Shown here: piece after piece, positions 1 to 12,205 of the stretch
How positions within the stretch are numbered: position 1 is the stretch's first letter
How the letters are laid out: every line of letters begins with the position of its first letter
Source of the DNA: Symsagittifera roscoffensis
Taxonomy: Eukaryota > Xenacoelomorpha > Acoela > Convolutidae
Length of the DNA stretch: 64,000 nt
Reading direction: 5' to 3'
Assembly (NCBI RefSeq): GCF_963678635.1
Contig: NC_087064.1
Location: forward strand, 26,268,189-26,332,188
Notes under the pieces: model-generated
The model's database searches: none
What the model was told of the DNA's origin: nothing
Seen by the model: only the letters and a program-made list of their open reading frames with translations
Position numbers and translations under genes: made by a program

Positions 1-3000
1 CAAAACGCATGGAAATCGTAATCATTGATTTGTTTTTTTTTTTGAAATTCCGGTTGTGACTTTTTTTGTATCTAGCTTGTTTCTTTTCGAATGCGGGCCT
101 GATGAACAGTTTTTGTTTTGTTTTTTTTTGTCACAGATGAAATTTGCTGATTGACATAATAAAATTATGAGGGATGAATACAAGTTTTGTCATTTGGATG
201 ACATGCTGCTCTTTTGTAATGGCTTCATGTTAGTGTTTCCTTCCTGCTTTTATTAATGTGGATTCGAGGATTTTAATCCGTGGACATTTTCGTTTCCTGT
301 TTTGATTTGCTTGTCTTCAAACTAATTTAAATCCGCAACAGTTTCGTGATGATCCAATGTAGTACTGATTAATGATTACATTTTTGTCTGATTTTGATTA
401 TTTGGAAGCTTCGGCTTGGTTTCAATAGCTGCAAAATGTCCAGATGCTTAAGCACTCAGCCATCTGAAGCTTCTTTTAATCTGAAAATTTTAAACATGGT
501 TTTGTTTTAAGTTCCAGTTATGCCTTCGTTTTGTCTACTTGCTTTTTTCTTCTGCGGTGCTGATGAAAAAAAAATCATTTTTTGTGCTAGATGGAATTTG
601 TTAACTGACAGAATGTAACAATGAGAAATGAATACAAATATTGTCATTTGGACGACATGCCGGACTATTGCAATGGCTTCATGTTTGTTTGCTCTTACTG
701 TTTTCAATCAGTGTAGTTTTTATTTGTGCGATCAATTTATCATCAGTTGGCAATATTATTTTTATTATTGGTAGTTTTTGGTTCCTGTTTTGATATGATT
801 GCTTTCAAATTAATTTCAGTCCGACGTCAATTAGGCGATGATCCAGTGTAGCGATGGTTAACGATGATAATTTTTTTCTTGACCTCGATATATATATGGA
901 AGTTTTGGCTTTGTTCCAATGGCTGCAAAGCGTCCAAATGTTTGCGCACTATCTCATTTGAAGCCTCAGATCTTTCAAATTCCATAAAAATTGTAATTAC
1001 TGATTTTTTCTCGAATCTTGTGGCTGTTTTGTTTCCAGCTTGCTTTGCTAATGCAGGTCTGATCAAAACTTATCTCTAAGAATGATGAATGAATACAAAT
1101 ATTATCATTTGGATGAGATCTCGTCCTATTGTAATTGATTCATGGTTCTGTGTTCTTCCTGCTTTTTTCAATGTAGAGTCAGTGCCGATTTTTTAACACG
1201 ATTGTTGATGAAATTTGTTGGCGTTTCATAGCATAGATGAATGCTTGAAAAGTTCAAGTTGTGCGATTTATTTATTGTGAGTTGTTTTTATTATTTTTGT
1301 CAGTGGTTTTTTTTCGGTTCGTGTTTTGACTTGATTGCTTTTGAGTCCGATAACAATTAAGTGATGATCCAGTGTAGCACTGATTAATGATTAAAATTTC
1401 TTCCTGACTTTGGTTATATGGAATCTTTGGCTTCTTTCAAATGGCGGTAAAGCGTCCAGATGTTTTAGCAGTAAGCCATTTGAAGCTTCAGAGCTTTCAA
1501 AACCCATAAAAATTGTAAACATTGATTTTTTTCTCAAATCTTGCTGTGGTTCTTTTGTTTCTAGCTTGCTTCTTTGCTATTGTGGGTTTGATCAAAAGAT
1601 ATCTCATTTTTTGTTACAGATAGCATTTGCTGGTTGACAAAATGTATCAATGATGAATGATTACAAATATTATCACTTGATTGACATGCCGCCCTTTTGT
1701 AATTAATTCATGTTTCTGTGTTCTTCTGCTTTTAGTCAGTGTAGAGTCTGGTGATATTTTGACACTGTTTTTGATACAGTTTTTCTGTTTTATACCATAG
1801 TTGGATGCTTCAAGTTTTTAGTTTGAATTGCACGATTTATTAATTGTCAGTTGTTGATATTAATATTATCAGTCAGTGGTCTTTTTTGTTCCTGTTTTGA
1901 TTTGCTTGTTTTCAAATTATTTTTAGGCAGCAACAGCATGGTTTGATGATCCAGTGCAGCACTGATTAATGATTACTTCTTCTTCCTGATTTTGGTTATA
2001 TGGAAATGTCGGCTCTGTTTTATGGCTGCTAAGTGTCCAATTGTTTGTCCACTACGCCAGTTGAAGCTTCAGTGGTATCAAAACCCAGAAAAATTATTTT
2101 AAAAATGGTTTGTTTTTTTTTCTTAAACTTTGTGGCTTTTGTTTTTAGCTTGCTTCTGGTTCATGTTTTGATTTGCTTGCTTTCATTTTAATTTGAGTCT
2201 TCGACAATTATGTGATGATCCAGTGTAGCACTGATGAATGATTATATATTTTTTCTGATTTCGTTTATATGGAAGCTTCGGCTTTGTTTTCATAGCTGCA
2301 ATTGTCAAGATGCTTGCGCACTAACCCATTTGAAGCTTCAGAGTTTTCAAAACACACAAAAATTGTAAACAGTGATTTGTTCTTCCTTAAATCTTGTTGT
2401 GGTTCTTTTGTTTCCAGCTTGTTTCTTTGCTAATGCGGGTTTGATAAAAATTTGTCTCATTTTTGTTACTGATGGATTTTGTTGATTGACAAAATCTAAG
2501 AATAATGAATGAATACAAACATTTTTCTTTCGATGACATATTGCCCTACTTTATGGGCTTCATGTTTGTTTGTTCATACTGTTTTAAATCAGTGTAAACC
2601 TACTTTATGTGGCTTATTTTTAATCAGTTATTATTTTTATCAGTTGGTATTTTTCGGCTCGTGTTTTGACTTGATTGCTTTTGAGTCCGATAACAATTAG
2701 ATGATGATCCAGTGTAGCACTGATTTATGATTAAGTTTTTGTCTGATTTTGATTATATGGAAGTTTCGGCATGTTTCCAATAGCTGCATTGTGTCCAGTT
2801 TTCAAAACGCATGGAAGTTGTAATCATTGATTTGTTTTTTTTTGAAATTCCGGTTGTGACTTTTTTTTTGTATCTAGCTTGTTTCTTTTCGAATGCGGGC
2901 CTGATGAACTGTTTTTTTTTTCGTTTTTTTTTGTCACAGATGGAATTTGCTGATTGACATAATAAAATTATGAGGGATGAATACAAGTTTTGTCATTTGG

Positions 3001-5340
3001 ATGACATGCTGCTCTTTTGTAATGGCTTCATGTTAGTGTTTCCTTCCTGCTTTTATTAATGTGGATTCGAGGATTTTCATCCGTGGACTTTTTCGTTTCC
3101 TGTTTTGATTTGCTTGTCTTCAAACTAATTTGAATCCGCAACAGTTTCGTGATGATCCAATGTAGTACTGATTAATGATTACATTTTTGTCTGATTTTGA
3201 TTATTTGGAAGCTTCGGCTTGGTTTCAATAGCTGCAAAATGTCCAGATGCTTAAGCACTCAGCCATCTGAAGCTTCTTTTAATCTGAAAATTTTAAACAA
3301 GGTTTTGTTTTAAGTTCCAGTTATGCCTTCGTTTTGTCTACTTGCTTTTTTCTTCTGCGGTGCTGATGAAAAAAAAATCATTTTTTGTGCTAGATGGAAT
3401 TTGTTGACTGACAGAATGTAACAATGAGAAATTAATACAAATATTGTCATTTGGACGACATGCCGGACTATTGCAATGGCTTCATGTTCGTTTGCTCTTA
3501 CTGTTTTCAATCAGTGTAGTTTTTATTTGTGCGATCAATTTATCATCAGTTGGCAATATTATTTTTATTAGTGGTAGTTTTTGGTTCCTGTTTTGATATG
3601 ATTGCTTTCAAATTAATTTCAGTCCGACGTCAATTAGGCGATGATCCAGTGTAGCGATGGTTAACGATGATAATTTTTTTCTTGACCTCGATATATATGG
3701 AAGTTTTGGCTTTGTTCCAATGGCTGCAAAGCGTCCAAATGTTTGCGCACTATCTCATTTGAAGCCTCAGATCTTTCAAATTCCATAAAAATTGTAATTA
3801 TTGATTTTTTCTCGAATCTTGTGGCTGTTTTGTTTCCAGCTTGCTTTGCTAATGCAGGTCTGATCAAAACTTATCTCTAAGAATGATGATTGAATACAAA
3901 TATTATCATTTGGATGAGATCTCGTCCTATTGTAATTGATTCATGGTTCTGTGTTCTTCCTGCTTTTTTCAATGTAGAGTCAGTGCCGATTTTTTAACAC
4001 GGTTGTTGATGAAATTTGTTGGCGTTTCAAAGCATAGATGAATGCTTGAAAAGTTCAAGTTGTGCGATTTATTTATTGTGAGTTGTTTTTATTATTTTTG
4101 TCAGTGGTAATTTTTGTTCCTGGTTTGATTTGCTTGCTTTCAAATTCATTTCAGTCCGACGTCAATTATGCGATGATCCAGTGTAGCGTTGATTAATGAT
4201 GATAGCTTTTTCCTGACCTCGATTTATATGGAAGTTTCCGCCTTGTTTCAATGGCTGCAAAGCGTCCAATTGTTTGCGTATTACGCCATTTGAAGCTTTC
4301 AATTTTCCTAAACCCATAAAAATTGTTTAAAAAAAAACTTTTTTTTTTCTTAAACCTAGTTGTGACTTTTGTTTCAGCTTGCCTCTCTGCTAATGTGGTT
4401 TCGGTCAAAAGTTATGTCATTTTTTGTTACAGATGGAATTTGCTGATTGACATAATGTAACATTGAAGAATGAAAACAAATATTATCGTTTGGATGACAT
4501 GTGGCCGTTTTGTAATGGCTTTATGTTTCTGTGTTCTTCCTTTATTTTTTTATTCAGTGTAGAATCAAGCCGATATGTGACGCTATTGTAATGGCTTCAT
4601 GTTTCTACGTTTTTTCTGCTTTTATTCATTGTAGAGGCACATGTCATCCTAATGAGGGTCCGATCAAAAGATATCTCATTTTTTGTTACAGATGGAATTT
4701 GCTGATTGACATAATGTAACAATGATAAATGAATACGAATTTTATCATTTAATTGACTTGTGGCTCTTTTGTAATGGCATCATTTTTGTGTGTTCTTCCT
4801 GCTTTCCCTCAGTGTAGAGTCAAGCCTATGTTTTCACACTGTTTTTGATGCACTTTGTTTGTTTCATCGCATCGCATATTTGACTACTTGAAAAAGGTTA
4901 AGTTTTGCGACTTACTGATTATAAGTTTTTTTTTCAGTGATGCTTTTCTTTTCCTGTTTTGATTTGTTTGCTTTCAAACTTATTTGAATACGCATCAAAT
5001 ACGTGATGATCCAGTGTAGCACTGATTTTTGATTACTTTTTCTTCTGATTTTGATTATATGGAAGTTTCGGATTTGTTCCACTAGCTGCAAAGTTTCCAG
5101 ATGCTTGCGCACGAAGACATTTGAAGCTTCAGAGTTTTGAAAACGCGTAAAAATTGTAAACATTGATTTGTTTTTTAAAATTCCAGTTGTGCTTTTGCTT
5201 TCCTGTCTGGCTTGCTTTTTTTATAATGCTGGCCTGATGAAATTTTTTTTGCATTTTTTGTTACAGATGGAATTTGCTGATTGACAGAATGTAACCATGA
5301 GGAATGAATACAATTTTTTTGTAGTTTTATGCAGTTTTCT
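1..5340. repeat. Higher-order tandem repeat array upstream of the IMPDH exons
   Basis: The stretch is built from diverged units of about 450-580 bp. Each carries the landmark GATGATCCAGTGTAG, seen at about 348, 837, 1363, 1945, 2214, 2703, 3151, 3640, 4172 and 5005, followed by segments recognisable by GGAAGCTTCGGC, TTTGAAGCTTCAGAG, CAGATGGAATTTGCTGATTGAC and TTTGTAATGGCTTCATG. On top of this, bases 1 to about 1310 recur at about 2805-4110 with only scattered differences, giving a higher-order period near 2803 bp. A smaller 258-bp internal duplication sits near 4430/4690. The array runs off the left edge. Small ORFs here recur with the repeat and have no family resemblance, so they are not called. 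It probably lies in an IMPDH intron, because the next exon begins mid-protein at 5568. Confidence 0.9.
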
Positions 5341-5567
5341 CGAATTGGGTTTCACCTAGAAAATTATATTAATCAGACATGAACCAACAAAAACTTCGTA
5401 GATGAAACCCAATCTGAGAAAAAAGCATCAAAAGTGTTCTTTCATCCGCTGGGATATACAACAGTTATCTAGGAAAGTTGTTGGTTGTTTGTTGTTAATT
5501 CATAGCTTTTTAATCCTATTTCTCAATGGGATTGTTGTTTTAAGACCATTTTGCTTTTGGCTCGCAG

Positions 5568-5750
5568 GATTCCTCGCAAGGCAACTCCATCTTCCAGCTG
5601 GAAATGATCAAGTACATCAAAAGGAAGTACCCAGACGTGCAACTGGTCGGAGGGAATGTGGTCACTGGTGCACAGGCCAAGAGCCTCATAGATGCAGGTG
5701 TGGACGCTCTAAGAGTCGGCATGGGATCCGGCTCCATATGCATTACCCAG
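5568..5750 (+). CDS. IMPDH: IMPDH exon with catalytic cysteine loop
   Basis: The 61 codons run from [10 protein letters not shown] to GSGSICITQ. The acceptor is CTCGCAG before GAT and the donor is CAG before GTACTA. The cysteine of SICITQ is the residue that forms the covalent XMP intermediate in this family. The exon starts in phase 0 inside the barrel, so upstream exons must exist outside the recognised part of the window. Confidence 0.97.
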
Positions 5751-8700
5751 GTACTAGCAATTTTTCCCTACCGAAATAAGATACCTAAGCTGTAATCATG
5801 GTACTGTTCTGCTCTATCAGTCAAATTCATAGTCAGAGCATTTAATTACAAAGAGCTATTTCCATTGTGATGACGGCGAAGTTGACTATGCTTGAAGTTT
5901 GTTCATTTGAACTATTATTAGGAAGTAATGGCCTGTGGTCGAGCTCAGGCGACTGCGGTGTACAAGGTGTCACAGTACTCTAACAAGTTCGGGGGAGGAG
6001 TGCCTGTGATAGCTGACGGGGGTATCAAGAACACAGGACACATCATCAAGGCACTGGGTCTAGGCGCGTCTGCAGGTTAATTTCATGTATGATTTATGGG
6101 AAATTCAGGAAGAACTTCTGTTTTAATTCATTTCTTAAAAGATCCTTTAAGATTTCTATCTTTCTTTGTGGCTGATCGGTTGATATAATAAAGCTGTTGT
6201 AGTTATTGGACAGCTCTTATCGTGCTATGGGATAGCTCTGCATTGTGTTTCCACTGGCATTAGGCACATGGTTGTTTTCAGTGATGATGGGCTCAGTGCT
6301 AGCTGGATCGACCGAGGCCCCTGGAGAATACTTCTTTGCGGATGGAAACCGCCTGAAGAAGTTCCGAGGCATGGGCTCCCTGGATGCAATGGACCAGGGC
6401 AAAGCAGCCCAGCAGCGATATTTTTCGTGAGTTAATATTCAAGGGCTTAATTTCTACCAAATAATGGAATTTTTCGCTCTATTTTGAGCTTTGCGAAGAT
6501 TGGGTTGCAGTTTGATTGTCACTTATTTAGGTCGTCCTCTTTGTTTTTCAGGAAGAAGTCATAAAAAATGGTTTAAGCTCAAATAGATTTTTCGCAGTTT
6601 GACTTTTGATTTCTTTTCAAGCTCAGTTCTTTTCAATTGTTTATAGGTAGTTTCAATTTTATAGGTAGTATCAATTGCTTGCAATATTGTTGACTTTAAT
6701 TATCTTGAAATTAATTTAAATTAAATTGATTTTCGACGTCAAAGCGGTTTTAGGTATATAATTAATTCGTTCAAATTGGTTAACCTAAAAGGGTATTGGA
6801 TCAAATATATTTCAGCTGATGAATTGGCTTTCGGCTGTCTAAACATTAATTATTGACTGCTGTAAGCTAGCGGCTACTATAGTGCTTCTTGCTACATCCT
6901 CGCCCTGTTATCCATCTTTTTATTTTGCCTTCTCGTTTCAAGTGACTTCGGGTATGTATTTACCTAAATTGTTTGCTATGTTGAATGCGGTTACGTAGCA
7001 AAAGCAAGACAAGTCATAAAGTAGACAAATACTATATTAATCAATCAGAATCGAGAACAGAAAGCAAACTTAAGAAATAAATAATTATTCATTTCCAAGG
7101 TTGCTATCTGATCTTTTTTCTGCTGATTAATATCGTCTTTGTCTACTTTTTGACGAGTATGAAATATAGGTTGTCCATTTTTGACCGCACTCCGTGGAAT
7201 GCATAGTCGTGGAAACCGCATCGCTGTTACAAAATGTCCTTTGTAGATTGATTTCTTAAGAGAATGAAATATGAATGAGTGTTTAGTGCACATGGATTGA
7301 GCTTTGGTAATGCGATGTCACTTGGATTTTCTGTTTTTGATGAAAACTTGAAGTTTGCTCGCGCTCATGTTTTAGCAGCGTCCAAAGAATGCGACGCCAA
7401 TTTAAACCGATGAGCTATCTCTGATGACGTTTTTTTCTAATGGTTTCTAGGCGCGAACGGATACTAAATCCAAAGGTAGTTGATTACTGCGCAAATATCA
7501 CTGAGCGTTCCGACCAAATGCTATTATTGCCAAAAAAAAAAGAAAAAAAAACAATCATTTACTGGAATTTCCCTACAATTTTTTAAGTTTCTTCTAGTAA
7601 AATTATCATCCAGATGAAAGTAGACAGGAGCGGTTTTATTGGTTGAGGGGGATTCGACCCCCTGTCGACCCAAAGGGTAACCCCTGTGTACTATTTTGAG
7701 ATATCAATTTTTGGCTGACGGACTCTAAAATTTTTCTAAAGGTGCCTTCGACGCCAATACATACTAATTTTTAGGGGGGAGCAGGGGGATACATACTCAT
7801 GTTGATTTTATCCGCCCTTTGCTAAGTTGAAGCCTGAAAGGTCGATATGTGCTGACCAGTTTTTCTCGACATAAACACAATTTAATTGATTTTTATTGCA
7901 ATCAGAATAACGACAAAGTACTTTAATATGGTGATCATTCTTTGATATACCTGATTTATGCATGGAAGAAACGCCTTGTACCATAGTTTCTTCCTATCCC
8001 TCTAAACGGGAGATAGAATAAAAGAAATTAGGAGATTTGCAATTTTTCCTTTATTATGAGGTCTTCCTTAGGGAGCGGTGGTTTTCCGAACCGAACCCAC
8101 TGAATAATGACCGAGCCGATATTAAAAATTCCTGAACCGCCTACCCCAGTTTTTCAAGAGAAATATCTACTCAGCGATATTCTTGAGATATTTTTGGGTT
8201 CCATATTTTTTTGGTTCAAAGAAGCTAATTTGGACCAGAGCAGTGGTGGCTCTAGGATTTTTCGAGGGGAGGCGTTTTCAAAATTTTTCAAATTAATATG
8301 ACTTTTTTTAGATCGACCTAATTGGTTTTCCGAGCTCTCATAAAAAATTAAAACTCTATTTTGACAAAATTTGCTTCACCGCAGTCAATGTTTTAAAAAC
8401 AGGCCAAACAAGCTGTTTTTGGAATGTTTTAATAAAAAATTGCGTTGTTTCGGCGCGCGCTCACCTTCAAAATTGCTATACATTGGCGCCTTCCGCAGAA
8501 ATCTTTCAGGGTCGGTTGGCCGAGAATGGATGTCGTTAAATGGGAGGACCCTTTAGGTGGTGATGGGGTTGAATCCCCGTGGAAAGGGGGGACCAGCCCC
8601 GCGCGTAAGTCCGCGCTTGGGTCAGCTACTAAAATTTTTATACGAGTGGAACGAAAATAGGTGATAGCTGCTCTGAAAAAAAATTGATTAGATCGCTAAG

Positions 8701-11265
8701 TTGTGTAGGTTATTGTTTAATTTTTCAAGTGCTCTATTTCTTTGAGGAGCTAGTATCTCAGTATCAAATGTATCCAAATATTGTATATGAAATGAATGCG
8801 CAACCAGGAGTATTTCAGTTCCTCTGACGATGAAGGGTGAGATTTAAATTAACCCTGTTCACCTCAGTTAAGCGAACCCAAACAAAGTAAACCACTCCTA
8901 GCCATTCCATTCAAGGTTGCTCCAATCAAGTTCCTCGTCTTCACATTTCTCGTTTTTGTTTTGTAAACAACAATGGTTATTCAATGCTGCAGCAGACAGG
9001 GGCGGATCTAGGATGTTCTCGAGAGGGGGCAGATTTTCAAAAGTTTTTCGATAGATCGACCTTTTTTTTTAGATCGACCAAATCGGTTTTCCGCGCACTC
9101 TCCCAGAACACTATAAAGACCCTATTTTGACCAAAAATTTGTGCGCCACAGGCAAATATTTTACAACAGGTCAAGAAAACCGTTTTTAGGCACTTTTTGG
9201 AAAACTTTGACAAAAAAATGCTTGTTTTTTCGTCTCGCGCTCCCCCTGCAAATTTTGTTTAAATTGGCGTCAAAGACGCCTTTAGAAAAAGTTTTTTAGG
9301 GCTGGTCGGCCTAAAATGAATGTCATAAAATAATACCAACGGGAGGACCCTTTGGTTAGTGAGGGGGTCGAATCCCTGCGAGGGGGCGTCCACCCCCCTT
9401 CCCAAATCCGTCCTTGACTGCAGTCTAAGTCACTTCTTGAATCTTTTATTTTGAAAATTGTTATAGCATTAAGTAGGTCACAGTATTTTTGTACGAATAA
9501 AATAGGTTTACTTCAGGAAGTATAGATGTCATCGGCGAATAACATTCAGCTAGATATAACGTCTCTATTCATTGATTTCCACGTTCTCAATATTTGATTT
9601 ACAGAAAAAATTGGAAAAGTTTTGAAGCAGTGATTCGAATAAGTCTTATCAGTAAACCATGTATCAGTTGTTTGCAAAGGTCGTTACATTAGAATTTTGC
9701 CCTATCTGATATTCTGAATTTTACCTTGAGACGATTAGATGTACTTAACCAAGAAATTAACCTTGTAGATAACTTCCTTGCGCTTTTGTCATGTTACAAT
9801 CAGATCCTCAATATCTTACAGCATAGATTATAAACGTCAAAAATAGGATATTTATACCATTTGTGGTTACAAAGAGTCGATGAGCGTAGTTCAGAATTTT
9901 ATATAGGTCGTGATGATTTTTTGTTTTTTTTTTTCATGCTCAAATTTACGTTTTTGCGGTTTGACTTTTGATTTATTAAGTTCAGTTCAGTTTCTTCGGT
10001 AAATGGAAAGCAAACTCCATTATCGATGAGCGAAAGTGTAAAGGTCACGAAAACCGTGATCGACTCCTAGTTTCGAAAGTGAAATTCAATTTAAAGATTT
10101 CCCAGCGAAAGAAAAAGTTCATTTATTGATTCAATTTGGGTTAAATTTTTCATTAAAATGTCAATCATAAATTGTTCTAAAAATTCGAAGAGCTTGAAGG
10201 ACATCTTCTTTTTTTTGAAATTCGAAAGTTGAGATTTTTTCAAAAAAGCAAGTCAATATTTTTCTGTCTACTTGCGTTCATGGACTCTTTTCCAAACTTT
10301 CTGTTGGCTATGTTGTTTATGGCTTCTTTAATATTGAAAGTTTTCTCATTTGGAGATAGAAGTCGTTGATTTGGTTAATTGATGACAAGTGAAAAGAAAT
10401 AATGACAAGTTAATTACGAGTTGTCTCAAAACCGTGAGTATTATAGCTAAATATGGTGCTAACTAGCTAATTCGTTTTTAGCAATTATTTGCGATTTGCA
10501 TTTTATTGTATAATATTGGGGTAAAATAATGCGATGAGAGAGAAGGAAAGAAAGATATAATTTTTATACTATCGATTGTTTCTCTTCTAGGGACCAAGAT
10601 AGAGTGAAAGTGGCCCAGGGAGTGTCTGGCAACATCGTGGACAAGGGATCCGTGCACAGGATAGTGCCCTACCTAGTGACTAGTGTGCAACATGGCCTGC
10701 AGGACATAGGAGTGAGGAGTGTCAATCAGCTGAGGAGTGACGTCACTCAGGGCAAAGTGTTCTTCGAGAAGAGATCGCCGGCCAGTCAGAGGGAGGGAGA
10801 TGTACATGGACTGCACTCGTGAGTAGAGAAGAACACGAGCATTCGCTGCTAAGAACTATCGTTTTTAAATCTTACTTGGTAACAATTTCTAAAAGGTTTT
10901 TTTTTATAAAACACAAGTTTTTTGTCGATATATTTCAAAAGACTCTTAAGAAAAGTTCAGAATGAAGGCTGTCTCGAGTCTATAACTGGCCTCCGTTGTC
11001 TCAGTAAAGTTTTAGTAAAGTTCTAGCTGAAGTAAAGTTCTAGTAAAAAAGAATATTTGAAGACTGTTTATCCTTTAAAAATTCTTTGATAGACTATGAA
11101 ATTCACTTTTCTCGTCGTTGGGAGGGGAGACGCTAAGAATCAAATTTCAGCTTTGGTATAATATGATGTCTTTGATGTTTGGATATTATAACTTTTTCAA
11201 TGCACCTATTTTTGAAGATTAACATGTTATCTTCTCATTTCAGGTACGAGAAACGACTATTCTAG
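5568..11265 (+). CDS. IMPDH: Inosine-5'-monophosphate dehydrogenase, C-terminal half (five exons)
   Basis: IMPDH oxidises IMP to XMP with NAD+, the rate-limiting cytosolic step of guanine nucleotide synthesis. Five exons (5568-5750, 5922-6075, 6282-6426, 10591-10818, 11244-11265) join in phase to 243 residues plus TAG, about the last half of a roughly 510-residue protein. Visible are the loop with the catalytic cysteine (GSGSICITQ), the phosphate-binding region ([13 protein letters not shown], then [18 protein letters not shown]), the flap with its Arg-Tyr pair (QQRYFS), and the C-terminal YEKRLF tail typical of animal IMPDHs. All introns are GT-AG. Introns 1, 2 and 4 of this set are 171-425 bp, whereas intron 3 (6427-10590) is 4.2 kb and full of repeats. 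A two-glycine insertion (KFGGGVPV) is a minor difference from the vertebrate enzymes. The N-terminal half and its regulatory CBS domains are left of the window or of the repeat array. Confidence 0.97.
5922..6075 (+). CDS. IMPDH: IMPDH exon, barrel strands and phosphate-binding loop
   Basis: Encodes [19 protein letters not shown] through KALGLGASA and ends in phase 1. It contains VIADGGI, the conserved segment contacting the IMP phosphate. Acceptor TTATTAG, donor GTTAAT. Confidence 0.96.
6282..6426 (+). CDS. IMPDH: IMPDH exon, second phosphate loop and active-site flap
   Basis: Enters in phase 1 (the preceding G plus TG gives Val) and encodes [18 protein letters not shown] through [19 protein letters not shown]. 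The Arg-Tyr of QQRYF belongs to the mobile flap that activates water. Acceptor TTTTCAG, donor GTGAGT, leaving in phase 2. Confidence 0.96.
7625..7822 (-). mobile_element. Short non-autonomous TIR element, copy A (internally deleted)
   Basis: Starts CAGGAGCGG and ends with CCGCCCTTTG, near-complementary termini. The inside reads, on the minus strand, as the same GGGTCGAATC...GACCC block and TTGGCGTCGAAGGCGCC-like block seen in the longer copies. Much of the left half of the family consensus is missing. Confidence 0.6.
8238..8622 (+). mobile_element. Short non-autonomous TIR element, copy B
   Basis: Shares, in order, the GGCTCTAGGATTTTTCGAG start, AGATCGACC, TTTTCCGAGCTCT, ACAGGCCAAA, CGCGCGCTCA, the ATTGGCGCC block, GGGAGGACCCTTT, GGGTTGAATCCCC and a C/G-rich end with copies C, D, E and F. 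Diverged, with eroded termini. Confidence 0.65.
8997..9416 (+). mobile_element. Short non-autonomous TIR element, copy C (best preserved)
   Basis: About 420 bp. It begins CAGGGGCGGATCTAGG and ends CCAAATCCGTCCTTG, which are imperfect inverted complements, as in a MITE-type DNA transposon. It has no coding capacity. The block GGGGTCGAATCCC near the right end is shared by all copies. No convincing target duplication was found at the flanks. A SINE origin is less likely because of the terminal inverted repeats. Confidence 0.7.
9617..10470 (+). repeat. Duplicated segment, copy in the IMPDH intron
   Basis: Closely matches 12957-13765 downstream of the gene, in the same orientation, from GTTTTGAAGCAGT to CTAAATATGGTGCTAACT. 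Differences are scattered substitutions and small indels. The downstream copy directly abuts a Ty3/gypsy RNase H remnant, so the segment may be part of, or a hitchhiker on, that element. Confidence 0.85.
10591..10818 (+). CDS. IMPDH: IMPDH exon, C-terminal barrel region
   Basis: Enters in phase 2 and encodes [20 protein letters not shown] through EGDVHGLHS, matching the end of animal IMPDHs ([21 protein letters not shown]). Acceptor TCTTCTAG, donor GTGAGT. Confidence 0.97.
11244..11265 (+). CDS. IMPDH: IMPDH terminal exon (YEKRLF and stop)
   Basis: A 22-base coding remnant gives the conserved C-terminus YEKRLF followed by TAG at 11263-11265. Acceptor TTTCAG. It is too short to be found as an ORF and is placed by phase and by the invariant tail. 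Confidence 0.95.
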
Positions 11266-12205
11266 AATATAAGTCTGCTTGCGAACGACATGATAGTTAG
11301 TGCTGCATGGAAAAGATTCTAGACAATGGTATATCTTTGACCACCTCCCCATAGTTAGAGTGGGAAAAACTCAGTCAGTTAGGCAATCAAACACGCAGTG
11401 ATTTACATCCCTATTATGCTCTAAGCACACTGTGAAATTTTGCCCAAAAACAGTCACTATCCTATTATTCTAAGTTTGTTCTGCATCTGAATTCTCCTTC
11501 AATTGAATTGAAGATAGTTTAAATGTTACCGAACATCAACATGAAGAGAAATAAAGAAATCTGAACCAGAAACATATCAAAAAGTTAACCAGGAAAAACT
11601 TCAAACTGGTTCAACTTTAAACAGATATACAGGGAGGGGAGGGGGCTATTCTCATGACAAGTGATCTGCAAAATAAATGCGAAATCTTTCAACCAATCAA
11701 CATCCTTTAAACTCCTTTAAGCTGACAGATTTTCACGGTGTTTCCTTCGAATTTATGAATACTTAACTATGATTGGATAACTTTTTTTTTGGCAGTCGGT
11801 CCTTTGGCCCTCGATTAACTTGTCGATTTTTGGCTAATCTAATTTTTGCGTCATACTATTTGTTTTTTGAAGTTCAGTAACATTTTCAACTTCAGTTGTG
11901 GCGATATGTTCTGATTCTATTGCAGTATTCGATTTGCTAACTCGCTGGAGGTTAACTAATTGTTCCTAAATATTGTCCCTATTTGTATATTGAGTGCAAT
12001 GAGGAATTATATTTTTGTTTATTGAGTTTTATTTAATAAATGAGTAATTTTTTCGAGCTGGTTGGGCATAGAAATATTCAATGCTGGCACTTTGTTTATT
12101 CAAGTAGTCAGGGGAAATAAACTAGATAGCAGAGTTCAATGTGTTCTTTGCGTGCCAGATCTCTAGAAAAATCAGTATGGTTAACCTTGAAGAAAGCATT
12201 AAAAC
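11266..12205 (+). other. IMPDH 3' UTR and intergenic spacer
   Basis: A canonical AATAAA lies at 11550-11555, 285 bp after the stop, and is the likely polyadenylation signal. Beyond about 11600 nothing is recognised until the retroelement relic. Confidence 0.6.

Larger units (their letters stand above)
6427..10590 (+). other. Long IMPDH intron carrying dispersed repeats
   Basis: A 4164-bp intron between the flap exon and the next exon. It contains three copies of the short CAGGGGCGG-type TIR element (about 7625-7822, 8238-8622, 8997-9416) and an approximately 850-bp segment (9617-10470) duplicated downstream of the gene at 12957-13765. About 6560-6640 resembles the start of the same duplicated segment. 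No convincing coding sequence is seen on either strand. Confidence 0.85.

Noticed and set aside
507-5163. Several similar small minus- and plus-strand ORFs recurring about every 2.8 kb
   Set aside because: They repeat with the tandem array, have no recognisable motif and vary in frame between units.
8997-9416. tRNA-derived SINE (B-box-like GGTCGAATCC)
   Set aside because: No A box at the right distance, no 3' A-rich tail, and the copies have inverted terminal repeats.
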